Of a DNA stretch of 64,000 nucleotides, positions 24,977-33,956 are shown piece by piece. The notes under the pieces are model-generated. The model searched no databases. It had not been told where the DNA came from and saw only the letters and a program-made list of their open reading frames with translations. A program made the position numbers and the translations under genes. Each line of letters begins with the position of its first letter. The stretch's first letter is position 1. The DNA is taken from contig OY770025.1 in the NCBI GenBank assembly GCA_963669435.1, positions 1,240,001-1,304,000 of the forward strand. The letters are read 5' to 3'. This DNA is from CALJFL01 sp963669435. GTDB taxonomy: Bacteria > Pseudomonadota > Gammaproteobacteria > Pseudomonadales > Halieaceae.

Positions 24977-26785
24977 TTACCTGCTATCGACTTTTGCTGC
25001 CAGAATCCCGATCAGCTGTGGGGTCACTTCACCGGTGACCTCCATTTTGTTCTCTGCTTGAAACTGGGAGATGGCGATCGTCGTTTCCAAATTCATCTGG
25101 CCATTGCCGGCGCCGACATCATAGCCAAGTTCCTTGAGGTAGTTCTGCGCTGTGTGCGTGAGACTACTGCCCTGTAGATCTTTGGATTTGCTACTTTTGC
25201 TGCCGGTGGGTGCCGCACTCGAAGCTGACGAAGTCGGGGCATCCGCTTGCTTCCCGCCCCCAAACATACCACCGAGTAACCCGCCCAGCCCGGCGCCTTC
25301 CATCGCCTTGCGTTGCTCGGGCGTCATGCTCTCCATCGCTTCATTCATCTGCCGCATCGCATCGTCCATTTGCCGTTGCTGCTCGGGACTCATGCCTCCA
25401 CCGCCGGCACCGGCCCCTCCGGCAGAATTCATGGCCTGTTGCACCTGCTCATCGATATCGACGACCTCATAGTCCTCGGGCATCAGCGATTGGATACACC
25501 ATCGGGGCGGTAGCGGCACAATGTCAAAGCCGGTAATTACCGTGCGATCGGTTCCCATCATCATCGGCATGCCGGCGATCTTACCGCTGGTCTGGGAGGT
25601 GATATCGAGCGGGATACCGTGCTCCAGCATGCCCACCTGATTTTTCACGATACCCGCGAACGCCCCCATACCACTGTCATCAAACTGTAGCTCCCGCGCC
25701 AGGCGATCGTGGTACTCGGTTAAAATATTGCCCCCGGGAATGCACTGCGCCAAATGCGCGGTGCCACTGACATTGACTGAGACCAGGTTGCCGAGCATCT
25801 GCGGACTAGTCACCTGGTCCACCTGATCTGCGTCCAATGCCCCGGCGGCACCCACGCCCAGACCCATGTTGTAGTTAAAATCATACTCCTTGGTGGGATA
25901 ACCCAGGCGCGAGCCCGACCCGATCAATGACATATTGATCCCCGAACTCCAGCCCTCGCCGGTGCTCACACTGGCCGCTGCCACATTGCGCCGCAGGGTC
26001 ATACGCATTACCTGGCGCTTGCTGTGATCGGCAATGGACATGGTGCCGTCACCCGTGCCCGGCGGCAGGTGGATATCCATGGTATAAGCGCCGGACTGAC
26101 CCGCCATACGACAGTGGGAGTAAACGAACGTTGACCAGTTAGCCGTACCCTGATCCTCATTCACGCTACATAGCGCCGACTGCGCATTAGACAGCTGATT
26201 GCTCACCTGGGCGTCGATTTCTGCGGATGACAGACCCAGTTGACCACCGGCCCTGCCAACAACGTCACGGATGACCGGCGCGACCGCAGAGGCAGCTCGG
26301 CACAAGTCTTTGATTTTGATGGGTCCGTGCTCGATAACACGCTCACCTGAGCTGGACTGAATACCGTGAACCTCTACAGCGTACTTATCTACCGCATACT
26401 CCCTGACTCTACAACTGGTACTGCAATCTACGACGTGAAGCTCTTCTTCCTCGAGCATGGCATTACCACCGGGCTGCACGTAGCGAAGCCTGTATTCACC
26501 GATCCGTGGAGGCGCGGTCAGTAGCAGGGGATTGCCCTCGTCGGTTAGAGCAAAGTCGTAATCCCTTGCCGCCACCGGCGCATCAATGTCGGCAATAACA
26601 ATGACATCGCCTGCCGCATCGGGACCCTCCCATGCAACTTCAAAGGTTTCAAGGGGACAAACTCGATAGGGTTCGTTGGTGAACTCAGCCTCGGCTGCGC
26701 CGAGCGAGCCTGCCCAACACAGCAACGAGGCAGTGGCGAGCAGCGAGGTGCAGTATCCGGCATTGACGCGACGATATTGGTACAT
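24977..26785 (-). CDS. Exported protein with C-terminal peptidoglycan-binding-like repeat
   Basis: A 602-residue protein with a signal peptide ending near residue 31 (WAGSLGAAEA). The large middle part is not recognised. It contains several Cys residues (for example DCSTSCRVREY near 130) and extended beta-rich segments. A Gln/Met-rich low-complexity stretch (EQQRQMDDAMRQMNEAMES) then leads to a Gly-rich tract. The last ~60 residues form a peptidoglycan-binding type 1 helix bundle (QNYLKELGYD ... AISQFQAENKMEVTGEV). The same terminal domain is in the neighbouring upstream gene, so the two probably work together in the envelope. Function is unknown. Confidence 0.75.
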   Translation of the reverse strand: MYQYRRVNAGYCTSLLATASLLCWAGSLGAAEAEFTNEPYRVCPLETFEVAWEGPDAAGDVIVIADIDAPVAARDYDFALTDEGNPLLLTAPPRIGEYRLRYVQPGGNAMLEEEELHVVDCSTSCRVREYAVDKYAVEVHGIQSSSGERVIEHGPIKIKDLCRAASAVAPVIRDVVGRAGGQLGLSSAEIDAQVSNQLSNAQSALCSVNEDQGTANWSTFVYSHCRMAGQSGAYTMDIHLPPGTGDGTMSIADHSKRQVMRMTLRRNVAAASVSTGEGWSSGINMSLIGSGSRLGYPTKEYDFNYNMGLGVGAAGALDADQVDQVTSPQMLGNLVSVNVSGTAHLAQCIPGGNILTEYHDRLARELQFDDSGMGAFAGIVKNQVGMLEHGIPLDITSQTSGKIAGMPMMMGTDRTVITGFDIVPLPPRWCIQSLMPEDYEVVDIDEQVQQAMNSAGGAGAGGGGMSPEQQRQMDDAMRQMNEAMESMTPEQRKAMEGAGLGGLLGGMFGGGKQADAPTSSASSAAPTGSKSSKSKDLQGSSLTHTAQNYLKELGYDVGAGNGQMNLETTIAISQFQAENKMEVTGEVTPQLIGILAAKVDSR

Positions 26786-26833
26786 GTGTGATCCTCTCTA
26801 CAATATCCCTGTAAACATGATCGTAACTGTGGG

Positions 26834-27421
26834 CTATCTCCCGGCCTGGGGATTACGGCAGTCTTCCAGATCGTCCTGGGTCAGGCCGAGGTCTTCGGCA
26901 GCCCCTTCCAGATCCTCCGCCGTGGCATTGACATCGTAAATCGTACCCGTCGTTTCGGCGATGTCACCGCCGAGACTGCCATCCACAAAGCGGGATGCCG
27001 TGCGGCCCACCGCGTTAAGCAGCTTGCCAAACCCTCGCTTCTTCTTCTCGGCTTCCTGCCGCGCTGCCATCTTCTCCTTCAGGCAAGCCTGTTGCGCCAA
27101 GTATCGAGCTTCCGCATCATCGACAGCAGCGGGCTGTGCCGGCTCGGGAAGCGACGCCTCCCCACCCTGGTTGTTGATCGCCGCTTTGATGACACCCGCC
27201 AACTGTGGCGTGGCTTCGCCGGTCACTTCCAGGTCATTCTCGGCTTGAAATTTAGATATCGCGACGATTGTTTCCGTACTCAGTTCGCCGTCTGTATTGC
27301 CCGGCTCATACCCCAGCGCCTTGAGGTCAACCTGGATAATGCGGGTAAGCTCATCAGCATTGGCCGGCACCACATACTGCAGCGATAGCATGAAAAAAAG
27401 TAGAAAAGTGAAACAACGCAT
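26834..27421 (-). CDS. Small exported protein with peptidoglycan-binding-like domain
   Basis: A 195-residue protein. The signal peptide ends near residue 22 (VVPANA). A peptidoglycan-binding-like domain (about 25-85) follows, with VDLKALGYEPGNTDGELS and AISKFQAENDLEVTGEATPQL. The rest is a charged helical stretch (EKMAARQEAEKKKRGFG) and an unrecognised tail rich in Asp/Glu. Its domain is closely similar to the C-terminus of the 602-residue protein 48 bases downstream on the same strand, so one is likely to have supplied the other by duplication. Function is unknown. Confidence 0.75.
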   Translation of the reverse strand: MRCFTFLLFFMLSLQYVVPANADELTRIIQVDLKALGYEPGNTDGELSTETIVAISKFQAENDLEVTGEATPQLAGVIKAAINNQGGEASLPEPAQPAAVDDAEARYLAQQACLKEKMAARQEAEKKKRGFGKLLNAVGRTASRFVDGSLGGDIAETTGTIYDVNATAEDLEGAAEDLGLTQDDLEDCRNPQAGR

Positions 27422-27654
27422 AGCAAATCCCTGCCCGATCTAGATCCGATGTACTGCAGTATAGCCAATCGGGCGCATTCTTCAGCGCCTCGACTGCACC
27501 GCAACCGCACAATCTGCGCAAATCCTGGAAATATCGTGACAGGGACATCGGATTTTCGACCCTGAACCGGCCAGATCGGTAGCCACAATTGCCAGCGAGC
27601 TCCAATGCAGACTATGCTGCCCGTTTTACTGGACAGCGGAATTAACTTGACGTG

Positions 27655-28473
27655 ATGAACAAATTCGAAAACAAAACCTTCGTCGTAACCGGAGGCGCCA
27701 GCGGCATCGGAGAGGCAACCACGCGTGGTTTAGTTGCCGCCGGGGGTAATGTCGTCATCGCAGATTTACAGGATGACCGCGGCCAGGCCCTGGCGAGCGA
27801 GCTCGGGGCTGCGGTGCGTTCGATCCGCACAGATGTCACGGTAGAGGAAGACATCGTTGCAGCGATTGAACTTGCCGTAACCGAGTTTGGGGCGCTGGAC
27901 GGCATGGTCAACAACGCAGGGGTCGTCGGGGTCATCGGTTCAATCCGCGATACCAGCCTGGACGCCTACGAGCGCACTATGGCAATCCTGTCCCGCGGCG
28001 TATTTCTTGGGATGAAGCATGCAGGGCGTGTTATGTGTGAACGCGGCAGCGGATCAATCGTATCCGTGGCCAGCACCGCGGGGGTTATGGGAGCGTTGGG
28101 GCCTCATGTCTACACCATGGCCAAGCACGGCGTCGTCGGTCTCACCAAATCTGCGGCCAGTGAATTCAGTACTTTCGGTGTGCGGGTCAATGCTGTGGCA
28201 CCTGCAGGGACGGTCACACCGCTCACCGCAGCACTGGCTGACAACGACGTGGATGCAATTACCAGCGCTATCGCGGCCGGCTCGCCACTGGGAATCCCCT
28301 GTATGCCTGAGGATGTGGCCAATAGCATCCTGTTCCTGTTGAGTGATGAGTCGCGTCAGATCAGCGGACATACACTGGTAATCGACGCTGGAATTACCAC
28401 CGGTGGCACACCGCCGGACTTCTATTCCGATACCCCGGAAGTGCTGCTGCATGCAGGCCAGCGCTCTTCCTGA
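27655..28473 (+). CDS. Short-chain dehydrogenase/reductase
   Basis: A 272-residue classical SDR. Cofactor site VTGGASGIGEAT (about residues 10-21), acidic residue after the second strand (VIADLQDD) suggesting NAD(H), NNAGVVG (about 86-92), Ser in VASTAGVMG, and the active-site Y-TMA-K. The C-terminal ISGHTLVIDAGITTG is typical. An overlapping GTG one codon upstream is possible; ATG 27655 is preferred. It sits alone, convergent with the SnoaL-like genes. Proteins of this type often act on alcohols or diols of hydroaromatic or steroid pathways, and nearby Rieske genes would fit, but this is inference. Confidence 0.9.
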   Translation: MNKFENKTFVVTGGASGIGEATTRGLVAAGGNVVIADLQDDRGQALASELGAAVRSIRTDVTVEEDIVAAIELAVTEFGALDGMVNNAGVVGVIGSIRDTSLDAYERTMAILSRGVFLGMKHAGRVMCERGSGSIVSVASTAGVMGALGPHVYTMAKHGVVGLTKSAASEFSTFGVRVNAVAPAGTVTPLTAALADNDVDAITSAIAAGSPLGIPCMPEDVANSILFLLSDESRQISGHTLVIDAGITTGGTPPDFYSDTPEVLLHAGQRSS

Positions 28474-28548
28474 CCAGGCGATAGGGTGCCCGGACCTGGT
28501 TGTACCCTGGCATGACGCGTAACTGCCCTGCTGGTGAATCCGGGCGCG

Positions 28549-29073
28549 CTATGTACCTGCCACTGTCTTGTGGCGAGCGGTGATGTCATATAACGGGTCA
28601 TCACGACGCCCACCAACGATTCCATCCGGCGCCAACTGGAAGTACGGGTCGTTGGTACGCATCGTGCGGCTAAAATCCACCACCTCAGAGCGGTAGGCTA
28701 TCTTCCATTCCCCCGCCTCCAGCGCGTAGCGGTCCAGGTAGCGCCCGGCGATGATCACGTCTTCATGACCTTCCGGACCTTCCACCTTGTGATACGCGTT
28801 GAAATACACCTCACCATAGGCCTGGTCGCCGTCGATATCGATCAAGATGTTGCCGACGAAGTGGTGATTGGCAGTATGCGTAGACAAGGCGTCCAGGGCG
28901 AAGTCAACAAAGGCATTGGCGCCGCAGTTGGTGAATCCGTACTCACACCAGGCATCCTCCGTGAACAGCGATCGCAACAAGGCATCATCCCATCGATCAA
29001 GACCACGCATGTAGCGGTAGATGAGTTCGGTTATATCCTGTTTCGCCAGCAGGCTCTCTAGGGAATTTGTCAT
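28549..29073 (-). CDS. SnoaL-like (NTF2-fold) protein 1
   Basis: A 174-residue NTF2/SnoaL-fold protein. The opening helix QDITELIYRYMRGLDRWD, the acidic DAWCEYG strand and the closing RYLDRYALEAGEWKIAYRSEVVDF strand follow the SnoaL_4 pattern found in dioxygenase beta-like and dehydratase-like small proteins. The frame is open to 29181, but the family begins at ATG 29073. No strong ribosome site is visible there. A paralogue lies directly upstream on the same strand, and a Rieske oxygenase is divergent beyond it. The reaction is unknown. Confidence 0.82.
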   Translation of the reverse strand: MTNSLESLLAKQDITELIYRYMRGLDRWDDALLRSLFTEDAWCEYGFTNCGANAFVDFALDALSTHTANHHFVGNILIDIDGDQAYGEVYFNAYHKVEGPEGHEDVIIAGRYLDRYALEAGEWKIAYRSEVVDFSRTMRTNDPYFQLAPDGIVGGRRDDPLYDITARHKTVAGT

Positions 29074-29098
29074 GGGTGCACCCGTGGTTATTGTTGGT

Positions 29099-29623
29099 TC
29101 ACAGCTTGAGGTATGAGGAAGGATCTTCGCCGTCAAATCGCCCCTTGGACAATGCAGCGAAAGCGTTAGACTCACGCTCATCCACGACCCCGGCCCGCCG
29201 ACTCCAGTCCATAACCACCTGTCGGTGGATCATCTTCCACTGCCCATTGCGCAGTTCAAAGCTGTCCAGGTAGCGCCCGCTAAAGTCTATCTCCTCCTGT
29301 GCCCCGCACAACAGGTGGCGCGCACGCACATAAGTCTCGGTAGTTGCTGTAGAGCCCTCAAGCACAATGACGGTTTGTCCCAGCAGATGCTGGGTAAGTT
29401 CATAGGCAGACAGCGCCGGGCCAATCAACGCGGCGAAGTCGTGCGCTTTGCCCTTGAAGCCACCGTAATCGACCTCGGCCTCTGGCCAGTAGGCTGACTT
29501 GATAAGCTCCGCGTCGTTGCGGTCCAGGCCACGGCTGTGCACCGCCAGTACCTCTGCTATCGCCAGGCGGTGTGCTACCTCCTGGTCAGTGGGCACCAGG
29601 CCGGTACGATCATGTGCTGTCAT
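29099..29623 (-). CDS. SnoaL-like (NTF2-fold) protein 2
   Basis: A 174-residue protein of the same fold as its downstream neighbour: IAEVLAVHSRGLDRNDAELIKSAYWPEAEVDYG at the start and SGRYLDSFELRNGQWKMIHRQVVMDWSRR near the end. The two differ clearly in sequence, so they are old paralogues rather than a recent copy. The spacing of 25 bases suggests co-transcription. The divergent Rieske oxygenase gene starts 135 bases away, so both may serve one degradative pathway, as a small subunit or a dehydratase. That link is inferred from position only. Confidence 0.82.
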   Translation of the reverse strand: MTAHDRTGLVPTDQEVAHRLAIAEVLAVHSRGLDRNDAELIKSAYWPEAEVDYGGFKGKAHDFAALIGPALSAYELTQHLLGQTVIVLEGSTATTETYVRARHLLCGAQEEIDFSGRYLDSFELRNGQWKMIHRQVVMDWSRRAGVVDERESNAFAALSKGRFDGEDPSSYLKL

Positions 29624-29758
29624 GGAATTCCCTCAGTATCGACGCCGGGCAAACGCTGCTTATACTTGCCAGCGACCCCGCATTCGCGTCACAATAAAAA
29701 ACAATCAGTTCTGTTTGTATTATTTAACATTGCGGGACCCATTCGGCAAGGACCAACT

Positions 29759-31141
29759 ATGACAACCAGCGCAAAACCCGGGCAGGCCCGGGCTCAGGGC
29801 CCGACGATTGCCGATACGCTTCGGGGAGATAAAAAACCCGCACCCTGCCCACTGCTTGAGCAGCAATACCAATTTATCGGTGACGAGGACATTCCGGTAG
29901 AACGCTATATCGATCCCGCGTTCTTTGCTGCAGAGATGGCGCAATTATGGCCCAATAGTTGGCAATGGGCCTGCCGCGAAGAGCATATCCCCGATGCAGG
30001 CGACAGCTATGTTTACAACATCGGGCCCTACTCCGTGATTATCGCGCGCATGGAAGACAACGCCATAAAGGCATTCCTCAACGTGTGTACACACCGGGGT
30101 ACACGCCTGATCGATGGCGAAGGTACCGCTTATACCCCCGCGTTTACCTGCCCATTTCACGGCTGGTCATGGCACCTGGATGGGACTGTTCGCAATATTC
30201 CCGGACGCTGGGATTTCCCCCACGTCAGCGACGAGACTCATGGGTTGATGCAGGTCAGTTGCGCACAATGGGGCGGCTTTGTGTTCATCAACCTGGATCG
30301 TGAGGCCAAACCCCTGGAGGACTACCTGGGGGTTATGGTTGAACACTTTAAGGATTTCCCGCTGGAGCAACGACAGATACGGGTGCACGTGCAAAAGCTG
30401 CTTCCCGCCAACTGGAAAACCGCCCAGGAAGCATTCATGGAGGCCTATCACAACTTCGAGACCCACGATTCACCCCACGGTGCCAACGCGCAGTACGACA
30501 TTTTCAGCGAATACGTCAGCCGCTTCATCCATAACATCGGCAACTACAGTCCCGAGGCCCTGTCTGACTACCCGGGCGATAAATGGCGGGCGCCACCCAT
30601 GACGGAGGAACAGGTGCTGGCCGCGTTGTCGGTACAGGGGCGAACACTGGCGGTGGGCGAGACCGCCAGGCAAGTCGCTGCGCAGGTCATGCGCGAGGAA
30701 CTGGGAGAGCAACTCGGTGTCGACTTCTCCGGCTACAGCGATGCCATCATGCTCGACTCCATCGAGTATCATCTGTTCCCTAATATGTTCTTCTTTCCCG
30801 GCGTGATGATTCCGATGGTCTACCGATTCCGACCCAATGGTGAAGACGTGGATAGCTGTATCTTTGACGTGCTGGTGCTGGAGCCGCTGGCGGAGGATCA
30901 AGCGCACCCCGAGCCACCGGATCCCATCCAGCTCGACGTGGATCAATCCTATACAGAGGCACAAGAACTGGGCTGGCTCGCGCCGGTCTACGACGAGGAT
31001 ACCGGCAACCTGGCGCTGTTAACCGCCGGCCTGAAAAGCAGCCGCAAAGGTGTGACGCTGGGCAACTACCAGGAAGCGCGCATCCGCCGGGTACACCAGA
31101 CCCTCGACCAATTCATGGCAAGCAGCAGGCCGTTTAAATGA
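29759..31141 (+). CDS. Rieske non-heme iron oxygenase, alpha subunit
   Basis: A 461-residue ring-hydroxylating oxygenase large subunit. The Rieske 2Fe-2S site is C-T-H and C-PF-H (CTHRGTRL ... CPFHGWSW, about residues 112-135). The mononuclear iron site is in EAFMEAYHNFETHDSP, with the two His ligands. The frame is open to 29537, but ATG 29759 has AAGGA close upstream and starts the family sequence. The stop overlaps the Rieske ferredoxin start by 4 bases (ATGA). No classical beta subunit follows. The substrate is unknown; an aromatic or steroid-like compound is likely. No reductase is in the cluster. Confidence 0.92.
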   Translation: MTTSAKPGQARAQGPTIADTLRGDKKPAPCPLLEQQYQFIGDEDIPVERYIDPAFFAAEMAQLWPNSWQWACREEHIPDAGDSYVYNIGPYSVIIARMEDNAIKAFLNVCTHRGTRLIDGEGTAYTPAFTCPFHGWSWHLDGTVRNIPGRWDFPHVSDETHGLMQVSCAQWGGFVFINLDREAKPLEDYLGVMVEHFKDFPLEQRQIRVHVQKLLPANWKTAQEAFMEAYHNFETHDSPHGANAQYDIFSEYVSRFIHNIGNYSPEALSDYPGDKWRAPPMTEEQVLAALSVQGRTLAVGETARQVAAQVMREELGEQLGVDFSGYSDAIMLDSIEYHLFPNMFFFPGVMIPMVYRFRPNGEDVDSCIFDVLVLEPLAEDQAHPEPPDPIQLDVDQSYTEAQELGWLAPVYDEDTGNLALLTAGLKSSRKGVTLGNYQEARIRRVHQTLDQFMASSRPFK

Positions 31142-31458
31142 CCACAGATACGTTCCGGGTTGTCTCCCGCACTGACGACATACCACAGGGTAAAACCCTG
31201 TGTATCAGCACGAATGCAGGGGAAGTTCTTATTTGCCATACCAACGAGGGCTTCTACGCAGTAGACAACCTCTGCACCCACGCCGCCGCACGCATGAGCG
31301 AAGGCAAACTCAAAGGTTGCCGGATACTCTGCCCGCTGCATGGGGCCGCCTTTGATGTGCGCGACGGGTCAGTGCTGAGCAAGCCCGCTCGCGAGGGCCT
31401 GCGCAGCTACCCCGTCAAGGTCGAAAATGGCGACGTGCTACTGGGCGGAATCAGCTGA
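31138..31458 (+). CDS. Rieske-type ferredoxin
   Basis: A 106-residue Rieske 2Fe-2S ferredoxin. Ligands are C-T-H in NLCTHAAARMSEG and C-PL-H in ILCPLHGAAFDV. Its length and the single domain mark it as the electron carrier for the oxygenase encoded just before it, to which it is translationally coupled. It would need a ferredoxin reductase encoded elsewhere. Confidence 0.93.
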   Translation: MTTDTFRVVSRTDDIPQGKTLCISTNAGEVLICHTNEGFYAVDNLCTHAAARMSEGKLKGCRILCPLHGAAFDVRDGSVLSKPAREGLRSYPVKVENGDVLLGGIS

Positions 31459-31488
31459 TACGCGCGCTGCGATTGTGACCACAAAACA

Positions 31489-32178
31489 CTATTTAACGCG
31501 CCGATATTTGTAGAACTCATTCGCCTCAAGACCGAAGGCGAGCTCACCATCCAGGGTATAAGCACCCTCCCTCGCCCACATCCCGTCGGCAAAAACGATC
31601 TCTTCTGAAAATACCTTGCGCTTTTCATCACGATACTTCGACTGAATCACGCACTGCTCTGCATCCATCAGACCTTCGAACTGAGCACCCCGCCGTCGCC
31701 ACACGGTCTCACACTGACCGGGCGGAAAACTGGGCACTAGCTGCTCAAGTGAAAGCTGCCGCAAAAAATCTTCAGGGGGAAAGCCCGCGGCCTTCATACC
31801 TTCTTGCTCAAAACGCCAGGCTCGCGTCTTGATGGTGTGATTTTCATCAACGTAAAGTTCCAGCACCGTCTGACGGTATGCTTCCGTCTTTTGCTCCTCA
31901 TTGATCTGGGCGAAGATCCAGGTGCCCGGCAACTGCGCCGAATCAATCAGCACTCGTTTGTGGTAAAGACGAGCAAAGTCCCGCGCGGCACTTTGAGTCG
32001 TCGAGGTCGCATCCTCGGCATCTGCTTGCGTCAGGTTATGAAATTCACCGACCATCAACTGGGCCAGATCGACAAGTTCCCGATTTACAGCGTCATCTGC
32101 CTGCGCAGGCGGTATGAAGCCACCGGTAATTAACAGCAGAGAAACCGTCGATTGGAAGAAAGCACGTCGGAATCGCAT
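31489..32178 (-). CDS. Exported CpcT/CpeT-like protein
   Basis: A 229-residue protein with a signal peptide (about 1-27, ending PPAQA). The mature part follows the CpcT/CpeT family pattern: LAQLMVGEFHNLTQA, then FAQINEEQ-(x)-AYRQTVLEL, then C-ETVWRRRGAQFEG-MDAEQC, and the final ADGMWAREGAYTLDGE. In cyanobacteria such proteins attach bilins to phycobiliproteins. Nothing else here suggests phycobilins, and non-photosynthetic bacteria also carry family members of unknown role. The export signal sets it apart from the cyanobacterial enzymes. It is convergent with the ferredoxin gene. Confidence 0.72.
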   Translation of the reverse strand: MRFRRAFFQSTVSLLLITGGFIPPAQADDAVNRELVDLAQLMVGEFHNLTQADAEDATSTTQSAARDFARLYHKRVLIDSAQLPGTWIFAQINEEQKTEAYRQTVLELYVDENHTIKTRAWRFEQEGMKAAGFPPEDFLRQLSLEQLVPSFPPGQCETVWRRRGAQFEGLMDAEQCVIQSKYRDEKRKVFSEEIVFADGMWAREGAYTLDGELAFGLEANEFYKYRRVK

Positions 32179-32240
32179 GGTCGAGATCCATCATTAGGGT
32201 AACAGGTGAAATTAACACATAGCGCGGGATGATAGCGCAA

Positions 32241-32270
32241 GTGACGCACACAAAATTGATGCTCTATACT
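32241..32270 (+). promoter_or_regulatory. Possible sigma-70 promoter for the aminopeptidase
   Basis: GTGACG and TATACT are spaced by 18 bases, about 40 bases before the ATG at 32312. The -10 is good and the -35 moderate. Confidence 0.35.
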
Positions 32271-32311
32271 AATCCAGGCACCCGTAACGTCCCCACCACG
32301 GAGAGATCACT

Positions 32312-33844
32312 ATGAAGATCCGTCTATTAATCTGCCTTCTGCTAACTGTTGCCGCACCCGCAATGGGCGATCAGGAGTTCGAATTCAAAGCATTTGGAAT
32401 TCCCTCCGAGGGACGCATTGTCGTGCCAGTGATGGAAGGAGAAGCCCTGAGTGGTCTGGCGGCTCGCATTGACCAGCAAATGAATGGCGCGCTGAGTACA
32501 GCTGCGCAAGAAGCTGCGTTTACCGGTGAGAGCGATTCGGCGGTCACGCTGCTCGGCGCCTCCCCCTACACGCGCATCGACCTGATCGGCCTCGGGGCGG
32601 ACCCCGTTGATCGCGTAGCAGCGGAGAACTATGGGGGCACTGCAGCCGCGTTACTGGGAGATACCACCGGAGGCAGTGTGCAAATACTCTGGCCAGAAGG
32701 CGTATCAACCAACGGCGCCACCGCTGCAAATGTAGCCTTTGGCTACCGGCTGCGTAGTTACCGGTTTGACCGTCACCAGGAAAAGGAAATCGATCGGGAC
32801 ACCCTGCCTGTAATCCAACTGCTCAGCGACGACAACTCAGGCGAAAGTTACACGGACGATCTCGCTCACCTGGCTGACGGTGTTTACCTTGCGCGGGATA
32901 TGAGTTCTGAACCAGGCAATATCGTCTACCCCCAGTCATTTGTGGAACGAGTAAAGGATCAGTTTGACGGCGTGAGAAACGTAAAGATTCGCGTATTGGA
33001 TGAGAAGGATCTGCAGCGCCTGGGTATGGGAGCGCATTGGGGTGTGGGCAAAGGTTCCAGCCGGCCGCCGAGACTGCTCATCATGGAATACATGGCCGGT
33101 GGTGATGCGCCCACCGTTGCCCTGGTAGGTAAAGGCATCACCTTCGACACCGGTGGCATCTCGTTGAAGAAGAATGATGGCATGTGGAAGATGAAGGGCG
33201 ATCTGGGTGGTGCGGGCGTTGTGACGGGCACAATACTGGCAGCAGCACGCCGTGGGGCACCCATCAATATAGTCGCACTGGCGGCCCTGGCAGAGAACAT
33301 GCCTTCGGGCACGGCGATAAGGCCGGGAGATGTGCTCACTTCCATGTCCGGCATTACCATTGAGATCAGCTCCACCGACGCCGAGGGACGACTGGTACTC
33401 TCAGACGCTGTTCATTATGCCCAGGTAAGCTACCAGCCGGACGTATTGATTGACGTTGCCACCCTGACCGGCTCAGTTGGCCGCGCGCTGGGGGATGAAT
33501 ATGCGGGTATCTTCGGCCGTCACCAGGACCTGATTGCACAGGTACAAGCCGCAGCGGACACAGCGGGAGAACCCACCTGGCAGCTCCCGCTTGATGACTC
33601 ACATTTCAAACAGATCGAATCGAAATACGGGGATGTAATTAACGGCGGCGTCGGTGATCCCGGCGCGAGCGTCGGCGCGGCATTCATCGGTGCATTTGTC
33701 GATGAAAACCAACGCTGGGTGCACCTGGATATTGCCGGCGTTGACCTTCTCGAGGAAGATCGACCGACCATGCCGGCTGGCTATTCCGGTTGGGGTGTCC
33801 GCGCACTCGACGAGTATCTGCGCAGGCACCATCAAGCGGAGTGA
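32312..33844 (+). CDS. Exported M17-family leucyl aminopeptidase
   Basis: A 510-residue metallo-aminopeptidase. The first 19 residues (IRLLICLLLTVAAPAMG) are a signal peptide, which is unusual because most PepA proteins are cytoplasmic. The catalytic half is complete: VGKGITFDTGGISLK supplies Lys and Asp metal ligands and the catalytic Lys. KGDLGGAG supplies the next Asp. STDAEGRLVLSDA supplies Asp, Glu and the catalytic Arg (the usual Asn of NTDAEGR is Ser). The N-terminal domain is family-like. Together with the export signal this suggests periplasmic or extracellular peptide degradation. GGAGAGATCACT precedes the ATG. Confidence 0.92.
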   Translation: MKIRLLICLLLTVAAPAMGDQEFEFKAFGIPSEGRIVVPVMEGEALSGLAARIDQQMNGALSTAAQEAAFTGESDSAVTLLGASPYTRIDLIGLGADPVDRVAAENYGGTAAALLGDTTGGSVQILWPEGVSTNGATAANVAFGYRLRSYRFDRHQEKEIDRDTLPVIQLLSDDNSGESYTDDLAHLADGVYLARDMSSEPGNIVYPQSFVERVKDQFDGVRNVKIRVLDEKDLQRLGMGAHWGVGKGSSRPPRLLIMEYMAGGDAPTVALVGKGITFDTGGISLKKNDGMWKMKGDLGGAGVVTGTILAAARRGAPINIVALAALAENMPSGTAIRPGDVLTSMSGITIEISSTDAEGRLVLSDAVHYAQVSYQPDVLIDVATLTGSVGRALGDEYAGIFGRHQDLIAQVQAAADTAGEPTWQLPLDDSHFKQIESKYGDVINGGVGDPGASVGAAFIGAFVDENQRWVHLDIAGVDLLEEDRPTMPAGYSGWGVRALDEYLRRHHQAE

Positions 33845-33956
33845 ACCTTGTTCAGGCCGGGGGCTTATGCCGCCATACTCTCAAGGCTACTTTCCCACAT
33901 TTGGTATTCAGGTATAGCCGCTAAATTGGGCGGAGGGGAGTTCTCGCCTGTGCGAA

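Noticed and set aside
31489..32178. CpeT-like gene as evidence of a phototroph or cyanobacterium
   Set aside because: All other genes fit a heterotrophic gammaproteobacterium and no bilin or photosystem gene is present.
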